Shown here piece by piece: positions 13,753 to 19,248 of a DNA stretch of 19,248 nucleotides (position 1 is the stretch's first letter; the number at the start of each line of letters is the position of its first letter). The notes beneath the pieces were generated by a model. It ran no database searches, had not been told where the DNA came from, and was given only the letters and a program-made list of their open reading frames with translations. Source of the DNA: DATKCA01 sp035544675 (lineage in GTDB: Bacteria; Acidobacteriota; Thermoanaerobaculia; Gp7-AA8); contig DATKCA010000254.1 of NCBI GenBank assembly GCA_035544675.1, forward strand, positions 1-19,248. The letters are read 5' to 3'. The translations under genes and the position numbers were made by a program.

Positions 13753-13777
13753 GTTCATCGTTCATCGTTCATCGTTC
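13753..13777. repeat. GTTCATC heptamer array ending at the aroA start codon
   Basis: GTTCATC x3 (13753-13773), then GTTC leading directly into the GTG start codon (13778). GTTCGTG looks like a fourth, mutated unit, so the start codon seems to have arisen from the repeat. CGCG (13750-13753) again precedes the TTCATC. Confidence 0.85.
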
Positions 13778-15043
13778 GTGAAGACCATTCCCAGAACGGG
13801 CCCTATCACCGCCACCGTCACCGCCCCCCCTTCCAAGTCCTACTCTGTCCGCGCGCTCCTGCTCGCGGCCATGGCGGAGGGGACGACCACGATCACGAAC
13901 TGTCTCGACGCGGATGACACGCGGCACGCGCTGGAGGCCTTGCGCGCGATCGGCTTCGAAGTGTCGGGCTCGTTCCAGGGCGGACTCTCCATCGGCCAGC
14001 GCAGGACGATGTCCGCGAACGAGGTGGCGATCTTCGTCGGCAACGCCGGGACGGCCATGCGGTTCTTCACCGGATGGCTCGCGTTCACGCCGGGCCGCTT
14101 CCTGCTGCACGGCGAGAAGCGGATGCACGAGCGGCCCATCGGCGATCTCGTCGACGTGCTCCTCTCCATCGACTCGGAAGTCGAGTACGTGGAACGTGAG
14201 GGTTATCCGCCGCTGCGGATCCGCGGGAAGCGGATGCGGGGAGGCTTCGAGGTCGAGATCTCCGCGGCGACCTCGAGCCAGTTCGTCTCGGCGCTGATGC
14301 TGGGAGGGGCGACCCTCCCGTCCGGCATCACGCTGCACATCTCGTCGATGGCATCCGGCCCGTACATCGACATCACCGCGGACATCCTGGAGTCGTTCGG
14401 CGCAGCCGTCGAGCGCTCCGGCCACACGATTCGCGTCCGCGCCGCCAGGCTGGAGCGGGCCGCCTATCGGGTCGAAGGAGACTATTCATCGGCGTCGTAC
14501 TGGTTTGCCGCGGCCGCGGCGACCGGCGGCACCGTGACCGTCGAGGGCCTGGCCAGTCCCACTGCGCAGGGTGACGCTGCCTTCCTCGACATCCTGGCTA
14601 CGATGGGCTGCACGGTCTCCGCCGGCGACGGCTCGGTCACCGTGACGGGGGGAACGCTCCGCGGCGGTACGTTCGACTGCAACGCCACGCCAGACCTCGT
14701 CCCCACCCTCGCGGCGATCGCGCCGCTGGCGGCCGCGCCGGTGCTGATCGCCAATGTCGCCAACCTGCGGGTGAAAGAGTCCGATCGCCTCGCCACCGTG
14801 ACTTCCGAGCTGCGCCGCCTTGGCGCGAGCGTCGAGGAGCGGCCGGACAGTCTCCTCATCCAGCCAGGATGGAGCGACCTCCCGGCGCTCGTCGAGACCC
14901 ACAATGACCACAGGATCGCCATGGCGTTCGCCATCGCCGGCCTGGCGCGCGGGAATGTCCAAGTTCAGCAGGAACAGGTAGTTACGAAGTCGTACCCCCG
15001 GTTCTGGCGGACGTTCGACGAGGTCCTCGCCACCTCGCGGTAG
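13778..15043 (+). CDS. aroA: 3-phosphoshikimate 1-carboxyvinyltransferase (EPSP synthase)
   Basis: Joins phosphoenolpyruvate to shikimate-3-phosphate in the sixth step of the shikimate pathway to aromatic amino acids; cytosolic. It has 421 residues. Seen: PPSKSYSVRALLLA (17-30) with Lys20, GNAGTAMRF (88-96), KRMHERPIGDL (114-124), DLVPT (306-310) with the catalytic-type Asp306, RVKESDRL (331-338) with Glu334, and NDHRIAMAFAIAG (376-388). The residue matching E. coli Pro101, where changes are known to affect glyphosate binding, is Phe96, while the Gly96 equivalent (Gly91) is kept. The start is GTG 13778; family alignment supports it, since only ~17 residues precede the PSKS motif. There is no Shine-Dalgarno because the GTTCATC array abuts it. 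The CNNM gene follows after 22 nt. Confidence 0.95.
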   Translation: MKTIPRTGPITATVTAPPSKSYSVRALLLAAMAEGTTTITNCLDADDTRHALEALRAIGFEVSGSFQGGLSIGQRRTMSANEVAIFVGNAGTAMRFFTGWLAFTPGRFLLHGEKRMHERPIGDLVDVLLSIDSEVEYVEREGYPPLRIRGKRMRGGFEVEISAATSSQFVSALMLGGATLPSGITLHISSMASGPYIDITADILESFGAAVERSGHTIRVRAARLERAAYRVEGDYSSASYWFAAAAATGGTVTVEGLASPTAQGDAAFLDILATMGCTVSAGDGSVTVTGGTLRGGTFDCNATPDLVPTLAAIAPLAAAPVLIANVANLRVKESDRLATVTSELRRLGASVEERPDSLLIQPGWSDLPALVETHNDHRIAMAFAIAGLARGNVQVQQEQVVTKSYPRFWRTFDEVLATSR

Positions 15044-15065
15044 AATCGCCGTCCGCATCGGCAAT

Positions 15066-16394
15066 ATGTCCACCTGGTACATACTTCTGGCGTTCCTTTT
15101 CGTTCTCGCGAACGGCTTCTTCGTCGCGGCCGAATTCGCCATCGTCAAGGTCCGCGGCACGCAGATCGCGGAGCTCGTGCAGACCGGAAGCAAACGGGCC
15201 AAGATGGCCCGCCGGCTCACCAAGCACCTCGACGCCTACCTCTCCGCCACCCAGCTCGGCATCACGCTGGCCTCGCTGGCGCTCGGCTGGATCGGCGAGC
15301 CGGCGTTCGCGCACCTGATCGAGCCGCTCTTCGCCAACGCCGGGGCGATGGCCTCGACCTACTCGCACACCATCGCCACCATCCTGGCCTTCACCATCAT
15401 CTCCGTTCTGCACATCGTCCTCGGCGAGCTCGCTCCCAAGTCGCTCGCCATTCAGAAACCGGTCGTAACCTCGCTGTGGATCGCACACCTGCTGCACGCG
15501 TTCTACGTCGTCACCTACCCGGCCATCTGGATCCTCAACGGAACGGCCCGGGCCACGCTGCGACTCGTCGGCATCCGGCCGGCGCAGGACATCGAGATGG
15601 CGCACTCGCCCGAGGAGTTGCGGATGATCCTGGCCAGCTCGGAGAAGGCCGGAATCCTCTCCGAAGAGAACCGGGAGATCATCGAAGGCGTCTTTCAGTT
15701 CTCCAAGCGGACGGCCCGTCAGATCATGGTCCCGCGCACCGACGTCCACTTCCTCTCCACGCTGCGGACGATCGAAGAGAACCTGGAGACGATCCGCACG
15801 ACGCGCCACACGCGCTATCCGCTCTGTGAGGAATCACTCGATCAGACCGTCGGCCTCATTCACGTGAAGGACCTCATGCTCGCGCAGCTGCGCGGCCCGG
15901 GCCGGACGCTCCAGGAGCTCAAGCGCGACGTCCTCTTCGTTCCCGAGAACAGCACGGTCGACGTACTGCTCTCGCAGTTCATCGAGCACAAGACGCACAT
16001 GGCCGTCGTCCTCGACGAATATGGCGGAGCGTCCGGCATCGTGGCGATGGAGAACATCACCGAGGAGCTGTTCGGGCAGATCCAGGACGAGTTCGACCGG
16101 GAGAGGCCGGAGATCGAGCCGCTCGGCAACGGCCGCTACCGCGTGCGCGGCGATTACCTCATCGAGGACCTCGCCGACAGGCTCAAGATCGACCTCGGCC
16201 ATCCTGCCGAGGAAACCATCGGCGGTTACGTGCAGGCACGGCTCGGGCGCGAAGTCGCGCCGGGCGACCGCGTCGAGCTGGGCGATCTCAACCTGCAGGT
16301 GATCGACGCCGAGCGCTATCGCGTGCGTTGGTTGATCGCGCAGGTTCAGGCGCCCGCTACCGAGGAGATGGAAGAGACCCAGGTCGAGGCGTGA
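15066..16394 (+). CDS. CNNM/CorC-HlyC-type membrane protein with CBS pair
   Basis: 442-residue integral membrane protein of the 'hemolysin-related' CNNM/CorC family, linked to magnesium or cobalt export in characterised members. Seen: an N-terminal DUF21 transmembrane domain with about four segments (4-24, 61-82, 100-122, 133-157) and the family GELAPKSLA motif (about 119-127); two CBS domains about 212-330 (IMVPRTDVHFL, VGLIHVKDLML, VVLDEYGGASGIV) that in relatives bind ATP-Mg; and a C-terminal transporter-associated domain about 345-428 (RYRVRGDYLIEDL, GDRVELGDLNLQV). The acidic tail EEMEETQVEA is unremarkable. The ATG at 15066 is 22 nt after the aroA stop; no strong Shine-Dalgarno is seen. 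Probably cotranscribed with aroA. A hairpin begins 6 nt after its stop. Confidence 0.92.
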   Translation: MSTWYILLAFLFVLANGFFVAAEFAIVKVRGTQIAELVQTGSKRAKMARRLTKHLDAYLSATQLGITLASLALGWIGEPAFAHLIEPLFANAGAMASTYSHTIATILAFTIISVLHIVLGELAPKSLAIQKPVVTSLWIAHLLHAFYVVTYPAIWILNGTARATLRLVGIRPAQDIEMAHSPEELRMILASSEKAGILSEENREIIEGVFQFSKRTARQIMVPRTDVHFLSTLRTIEENLETIRTTRHTRYPLCEESLDQTVGLIHVKDLMLAQLRGPGRTLQELKRDVLFVPENSTVDVLLSQFIEHKTHMAVVLDEYGGASGIVAMENITEELFGQIQDEFDRERPEIEPLGNGRYRVRGDYLIEDLADRLKIDLGHPAEETIGGYVQARLGREVAPGDRVELGDLNLQVIDAERYRVRWLIAQVQAPATEEMEETQVEA

Positions 16395-16400
16395 GGTGGA

Positions 16401-16422
16401 GCGCCGGTGTCCTCACCGGCGC
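16401..16422. terminator. GC-rich hairpin in convergent junction
   Basis: GCGCCGGTG (16401-16409) and CACCGGCGC (16414-16422) are perfect 9-bp arms with a TCCT loop, starting 6 nt after the CNNM stop. There is no T-run directly after it on either strand, so it may be a repeat palindrome or a Rho-type/processing structure rather than an intrinsic terminator. It also lies downstream of the minus-strand 44-aa ORF. Confidence 0.5.
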
Positions 16423-16428
16423 CCCGTG

Positions 16429-16563
16429 TCACGACGAATGCTTGAAAAACCCCGTGATTTTTCTCCACGCGCGGGACAGGATGCTGCCGTTGCCGGCGGC
16501 ACCCACCGCGCGTCGAGAGACACGTGAATCCTTCAGAACCCTGTCAGTTTCCTGAATTCGCAT
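16429..16563 (-). CDS. small basic protein, 44 aa, unknown
   Basis: Short ORF on the minus strand with ATG 16563 and stop TGA at 16431-16429. It reads MRIQETDRVLKDSRV at the start and ends in ILSRAWRKITGFFKHSS. Ten Arg/Lys against three Asp/Glu give a strongly basic peptide; the C-terminal ~17 residues could form an amphipathic helix that touches membrane or nucleic acid. The main support is a near-perfect Shine-Dalgarno, AGGAGG (16573-16568), 4 nt before ATG, the same spacing as the CHRD gene at 18330. It lies 51 nt downstream of the minus-strand lipoprotein gene and could be cotranscribed. No homolog is recognised. It could still be a chance ORF next to a chance purine run. Confidence 0.5.
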   Translation of the reverse strand: MRIQETDRVLKDSRVSRRAVGAAGNGSILSRAWRKITGFFKHSS

Positions 16564-16567
16564 GGTC

Positions 16568-16573
16568 CCTCCT
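16568..16573 (-). promoter_or_regulatory. Shine-Dalgarno AGGAGG of the 44-aa ORF
   Basis: Read on the minus strand, AGGAGG is followed by GACC and then ATG at 16563. It is one of the strongest ribosome-binding sites in the window, where most genes have none, and it is the main reason for calling this ORF. Confidence 0.55.
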
Positions 16574-16614
16574 CGTTCAACCCGAGCCAGGGGCCCCCAG
16601 GCCCGAGTCTCCCG

Positions 16615-17097
16615 CTATTGCCTCAGCTTGATGACTTTGGTCTCGATGAGCTTGTCGCCGGGCAGATTGGTCTGCCACGCGGTGACTTTCACATCGCCGG
16701 TCTCGCGGTACGTTCCGAACGCGGTCCGCACACGGAATCGAATTCTCGAGTCCTCGGCCGGCTGGATGTTGCCGAACGAGAAGCTGTAGATGTTCGACCC
16801 TGGGGCGTGCGTGACGTTGATGCCGCGCTCGTTGGTCTGATCGAGGACGACCAGCTGCGGCGGGAGCTCGACGTCGACGAGCACGTTCTTGATGTTGTTG
16901 ACGCCGCGGTTGCTGACGAGGACATCGAGGTTATCCTCACCGTTCTCAGGCAGATCCGTCGGGGCCTCGATGTTGATCTTCAGGAGCTGGCCGCGTGATG
17001 TGACGGCCATGCCGCTGTGTTTGCAGGCCGCCGTGGCCAGGAGGCCGACGGCGAGCAGCGCCACAAGCGCTGCTGTAAAGTACTGGTTCCTTCTCAT
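16615..17097 (-). CDS. predicted lipoprotein with a DUF11/CARDB-like beta-sandwich
   Basis: 160 residues from ATG 17097. GAGG 8 nt upstream supports this ATG over an in-frame TTG two codons earlier. The N-terminus is a lipoprotein signal: two Arg, a hydrophobic run 8-24, and TAAC with Cys25 as the lipidation site. The mature part has a beta-strand pattern (LLKINIEAPTDLPENGEDNLDV..., SNRGVNNIKNVLVDVELPPQL) like CARDB/DUF11 immunoglobulin-like domains that occur in secreted adhesion or envelope proteins; this is a fold resemblance only. It is likely periplasmic, membrane-anchored. It diverges from the sugar kinase (69 bp between starts) and is followed downstream by the 44-aa ORF. Function unknown. 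Confidence 0.75.
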   Translation of the reverse strand: MRRNQYFTAALVALLAVGLLATAACKHSGMAVTSRGQLLKINIEAPTDLPENGEDNLDVLVSNRGVNNIKNVLVDVELPPQLVVLDQTNERGINVTHAPGSNIYSFSFGNIQPAEDSRIRFRVRTAFGTYRETGDVKVTAWQTNLPGDKLIETKVIKLRQ

Positions 17098-17166
17098 GTT
17101 CAATTCCTCATTTCTTCAGTTCAAGAGGGATTATTTGCAAGTCCCACACCGGCTACGGCAGGAGCG

Positions 17167-18108
17167 ATGAAGTACTACATCGGAGTGGATGGGGGAGCGT
17201 CGAAAACGGCCGCGCTCGTCATCGACGAAAATGGTGAGGGCCGCGGCCGCGGACTGGCCGGGGGCTCGAACCACCTTCGGGTCGGGATCGAGACCGCGAC
17301 CCGCAACATCGAGCGCGCCGTGAACATCGCTCTGGTCGAGGCCGGCATCGCCATCCGCCAGGTCGAGTACGCCTACTGCGGCATTGCCGGCGCCGACCAT
17401 CCCGCCCACCGCCAGAGGGTCATCGACTCGCTGCAGATCTTCTTTCCGCGCGGGAACTTCATCGTCGACAACGACGCGCGGATCGCGCTGACGGGGGCGG
17501 TCGGGTTCGGGAGCGGGGTGGTGATCATCGCCGGCACGGGATCGGTCGCGTTCGGCAGGAACGACGAGGGGGCGGAGGCGCGGGCCGGGGGGTGGGGGCC
17601 GACGATCGGCGACGAAGGGAGCGGGTACGGAATCGCCCGGGACGGGCTGGCCGCGATCGTGCGGGCGCACGACGGCCGTTCCCCGGCCACCAAGATGACC
17701 GAGCTGCTCTGCTACGACTACGACATGTGCAGCCCGGAAGACCTCCCCCGATTCGTCTATGCCACGACGACCCATGCGGACGACATTGCCCGCTACGGCA
17801 AGCTCGTGGTCGAGGCCGCCCGCCTCGGCGACGCTGTGGCGAAGGAGATTCTCGATCGCGCCGGTCTCGAGCTGGCCGACTGCGTGCTGGCCGTCGCGCG
17901 CAAGCTGAACATCGCCAGGACGGAGTTTCCCGTAGCCTACGTGGGCGGTGCCTTTCACGCCGGCGAGCTGCTCCTGACGCCGATGCGTACGCGCCTCCGC
18001 GGCGAAGCTCCGAAGGCACAGCTCATCTCGCCGAAGATCACCCCCGTCGAAGGCGCCGCGATGATGGCAGTGCGTGCAGCGGAGCATCCGCGGCCGGGGA
18101 GGTCGTAG
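17167..18108 (+). CDS. BadF/BadG/BcrA/BcrD-type ATPase, probable N-acetylglucosamine kinase
   Basis: 313-residue cytosolic kinase of the ASKHA fold. Seen: phosphate-1 motif IGVDGGASKTAALV (5-18), VDNDARIAL, the phosphate-2 loop IIAGTGSVAFG, GGWGPTIGDEGSGYGIARDGL typical of NAG-kinase-like members, and a C-terminal VAYVGGAFHAG adenosine motif. There are no Fe-S cysteines of the benzoyl-CoA reductase activators, so a sugar kinase (GlcNAc or similar, for cell-wall or chitin sugar recycling) is the better guess than BadF itself. The start ATG 17167 follows AGGAG with only a 2-nt spacer, which is unusually tight, but the next residues (KYYIGVDGG) are the family start. Neighbours do not reveal the substrate. 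Confidence 0.85.
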   Translation: MKYYIGVDGGASKTAALVIDENGEGRGRGLAGGSNHLRVGIETATRNIERAVNIALVEAGIAIRQVEYAYCGIAGADHPAHRQRVIDSLQIFFPRGNFIVDNDARIALTGAVGFGSGVVIIAGTGSVAFGRNDEGAEARAGGWGPTIGDEGSGYGIARDGLAAIVRAHDGRSPATKMTELLCYDYDMCSPEDLPRFVYATTTHADDIARYGKLVVEAARLGDAVAKEILDRAGLELADCVLAVARKLNIARTEFPVAYVGGAFHAGELLLTPMRTRLRGEAPKAQLISPKITPVEGAAMMAVRAAEHPRPGRS

Positions 18109-18329
18109 ATCTGTGATCGCCATCCTTCGCACGCACGCCATCGTCCTGACGGACTTCGATGTCGAGGACGTCGTGATCCTCGCGATCGTGGCCGCGCATG
18201 CGTTTCTGGCATGGGCTTCAGCAGGGGGATGGCTGTTCCTGCGAACCTGACACCCGCGCTCCTGCCAAACTGCCAACTGCACAAAAATGCGTCTGGTAGC
18301 TTCGCCGTCCAACCAAAAAAGGAGGGCGT
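18109..18329. other. 221-bp intergenic region, promoter region of CHRD gene
   Basis: No convincing gene. A 45-codon GTG ORF (18113-18250) has a hydrophobic segment (VVILAIVAAHAFLAWA) and a GGAGG 10 nt upstream, but the GGAGG is inside the kinase gene and the spacing is long, so I do not call it. CTGCCAA-A-CTGCCAA-CTGC at 18262-18280 is a short imperfect heptamer repeat. The strong Shine-Dalgarno AAGGAGG (18319-18325) belongs to the next gene. Confidence 0.6.
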
Positions 18330-19248
18330 ATGGCGAAACGAATTCTCCTCATCCTCGCAATCACGACAGCTCTTTTCCCGACTGCGGCACTGGCGGAGAC
18401 GTACGGAGCGATCCTGACCGGCGCTCAGGAAGTTCCGCCTGTCAACAGCAGCGGCTTCGGCAACGCGACCGTGACTCTCGATCCGGCGCATACGTCGTTC
18501 CGCGTGCAGATGGCGGTGACGGGGCTGTCGAGCAACATCCTCGACGCGCACATCCACGGACCGAACGGACCGGCCGGCGTCAACGACGGCGTGCTCGTCG
18601 GCCTCTCACCGGGCGTCAACCTCGTGAACGGCCGGATGGATCAGACGTTCCCCATCTCGAAGGAGAACGGCGACGCGATCGCCGCGAACCCGCAGAACTT
18701 CTACTTCAACGTCCACACGAGCAACTTCCCTGGCGGCGAGGTCCGCGGGCAGCTGACCGCGCTCGACAGCCTGGTCGTGCTGGCCGCGGAGCTGCGCGGC
18801 ACCAACGAGGTCCCGGCGAACAACACCGCCGCGACCGGCTCCGCGCTGATCACGCTCGACCAGAACAACGTCGTCACGTGGGACCTGAACGCGACCGGTC
18901 TTGCCAATCCGACACGCGGCCACATCCACGAGCAGGTGGCCGGTGTGAACGGCGGCATCGTGGTGAACTTCACGGACGACCCCGCCGCCTTCAGCCCGGG
19001 CAGCCGGCTCAGAGGCTCCGGCACGATCGCCGACGCCGCGCTCGCGAACAGGCTTCGCACCAACCCGGCCGGCTTCTACGTCAATGTCCACTCGACTGAG
19101 TTCCCCGGTGGAGAGATCCGCGGCCAGCTCACCGCCGCGAACGAGTACGACGTGGCCGTGGCCGGCAAAGTCACCGGCGCGAACGGCGAGAACTTCGTGT
19201 CCAACGTCCGCATCTTCAATCCGTCGTTCTCGGCACGCTCGACGGCGC
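18330..19248 (+). CDS. secreted protein with two CHRD domains, C-terminus cut by window edge
   Basis: Exported protein; 306 residues are visible with no stop before the edge. AAGGAGG sits 4 nt before ATG 18330, the strongest ribosome-binding site here. The signal peptide is residues 1-22 with cleavage after ALA. Two CHRD domains follow. The first, about 24-143, begins GAILTGAQEVPPV and has HIHGPNG and FYFNVHTSNFPGGEVRGQL. The second, about 148-270, begins LAAELRGTNEVPA and has GHIHEQVAG and FYVNVHSTEFPGGEIRGQL. They are plainly copies of each other. From about 277 a new region starts (VAGKVTGANGENFVSNVRIFNPS), probably a beta-sandwich domain that continues outside. CHRD domains come from chordin; in bacteria they are extracellular with no established function. 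Confidence 0.88.
   Translation, partial: MAKRILLILAITTALFPTAALAETYGAILTGAQEVPPVNSSGFGNATVTLDPAHTSFRVQMAVTGLSSNILDAHIHGPNGPAGVNDGVLVGLSPGVNLVNGRMDQTFPISKENGDAIAANPQNFYFNVHTSNFPGGEVRGQLTALDSLVVLAAELRGTNEVPANNTAATGSALITLDQNNVVTWDLNATGLANPTRGHIHEQVAGVNGGIVVNFTDDPAAFSPGSRLRGSGTIADAALANRLRTNPAGFYVNVHSTEFPGGEIRGQLTAANEYDVAVAGKVTGANGENFVSNVRIFNPSFSARSTA

Larger units (their letters stand above)
13406..13777. other. 372-bp gene-free region made almost entirely of short repeats
   Basis: No credible ORF on either strand. In order it holds a GGAAACC array (13408-13438), a hairpin element (13465-13531), opposed AAGGATG/TTCATCC arms (13536-13587), a palindromic GTTCATC/GAAGCGATGAT patch (about 13590-13617), a long TTCATCC array with decaying copies (13628-13704), a C-rich tract (13708-13739) and a GTTCATC array (13753-13773) that runs into the GTG start of aroA. 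The period is 7 bp almost throughout. Any aroA promoter must lie inside or upstream of this DNA; I see no clean -35/-10. Confidence 0.9.

Noticed and set aside
16444..16463. GAAAAA / TTTTTC inverted repeat as an intrinsic terminator
   Set aside because: Weak A/T-only stem with an 8-nt loop, and inside the small ORF; not convincing.
17017..17166. 50-codon upstream extension of the sugar kinase
   Set aside because: It overlaps the divergent lipoprotein gene and precedes the KYYIGVDGG family start.
18113..18250. 45-codon GTG ORF with a hydrophobic segment after the sugar kinase
   Set aside because: GGAGG is 10 nt away and inside the kinase gene, and there is no other support; chance is likely in a GC-rich gap.
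1..19248. tRNA, rRNA, prophage, transposase or defence genes
   Set aside because: None seen on either strand; the gene set is housekeeping and the only mobile-looking DNA is the short repeats.

Overview
This is a GC-rich bacterial chromosome segment. The gene content fits a Gram-negative-type, lipid A- and peptidoglycan-making heterotroph. The mixture of YfhO-like membrane proteins, CHRD-domain secreted proteins, glgC and many short tandem repeats between genes suggests Acidobacteriota. That placement is an inference from gene style, not from a marker gene.

Layout. 1-1079 (-): thymidine/pyrimidine-nucleoside phosphorylase, cut by the left edge. It diverges by only 24 bp from a + strand block: queC (1104), then queE-mce-small conserved protein (1903-3247), the last three joined by ATGA overlaps. 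Next come a TTG-started lipoprotein (3377) and two tandem paralogous YfhO-type multi-membrane proteins (3962-8828). These converge on a minus-strand pair, glgC then rph (10885 to 8830). Divergent from glgC runs dnaJ-like, lpxH and a phnP-like MBL hydrolase (10957-13405). A 372-bp repeat-filled gap follows, then aroA and a CNNM/CorC-type membrane protein (13778-16394). On the minus strand lie a small lipoprotein and a previously uncalled 44-aa ORF with a strong Shine-Dalgarno. The window ends with a BadF/NAGK-type sugar kinase and a secreted double-CHRD protein cut by the right edge.

Gene functions are mostly housekeeping: pyrimidine salvage, 7-deazaguanine synthesis (queC and queE), propionate/methylmalonyl-CoA metabolism, glycogen, RNA 3' processing, lipid A, shikimate and amino sugar recycling. 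Nothing here looks like a defence island or prophage.

The unusual signal is between the genes. Several unrelated-looking tandem arrays (AAGGATG/TTCATCC, TTAGTCC/TTAGGCC, GGCCTCG, GGAAACC, GTTCATC, TCCCCCC) all have a 7-bp period. Several are arranged as opposed arms around a CGCG-containing spacer, giving perfect 19-23 bp hairpins. They begin at or within a few bases of upstream stop codons and sometimes supply the stop codon. A second repeat class (GTCATCCCGAGCGTAGCGAG-like) forms the last codons and the stops of both YfhO paralogs. A third palindromic type lies inside queC. The repeats resemble the heptameric STRR sequences known from cyanobacteria, but here the units are diverse, 3'-end-associated and hairpin-forming. 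This is the part of the window most worth following up.
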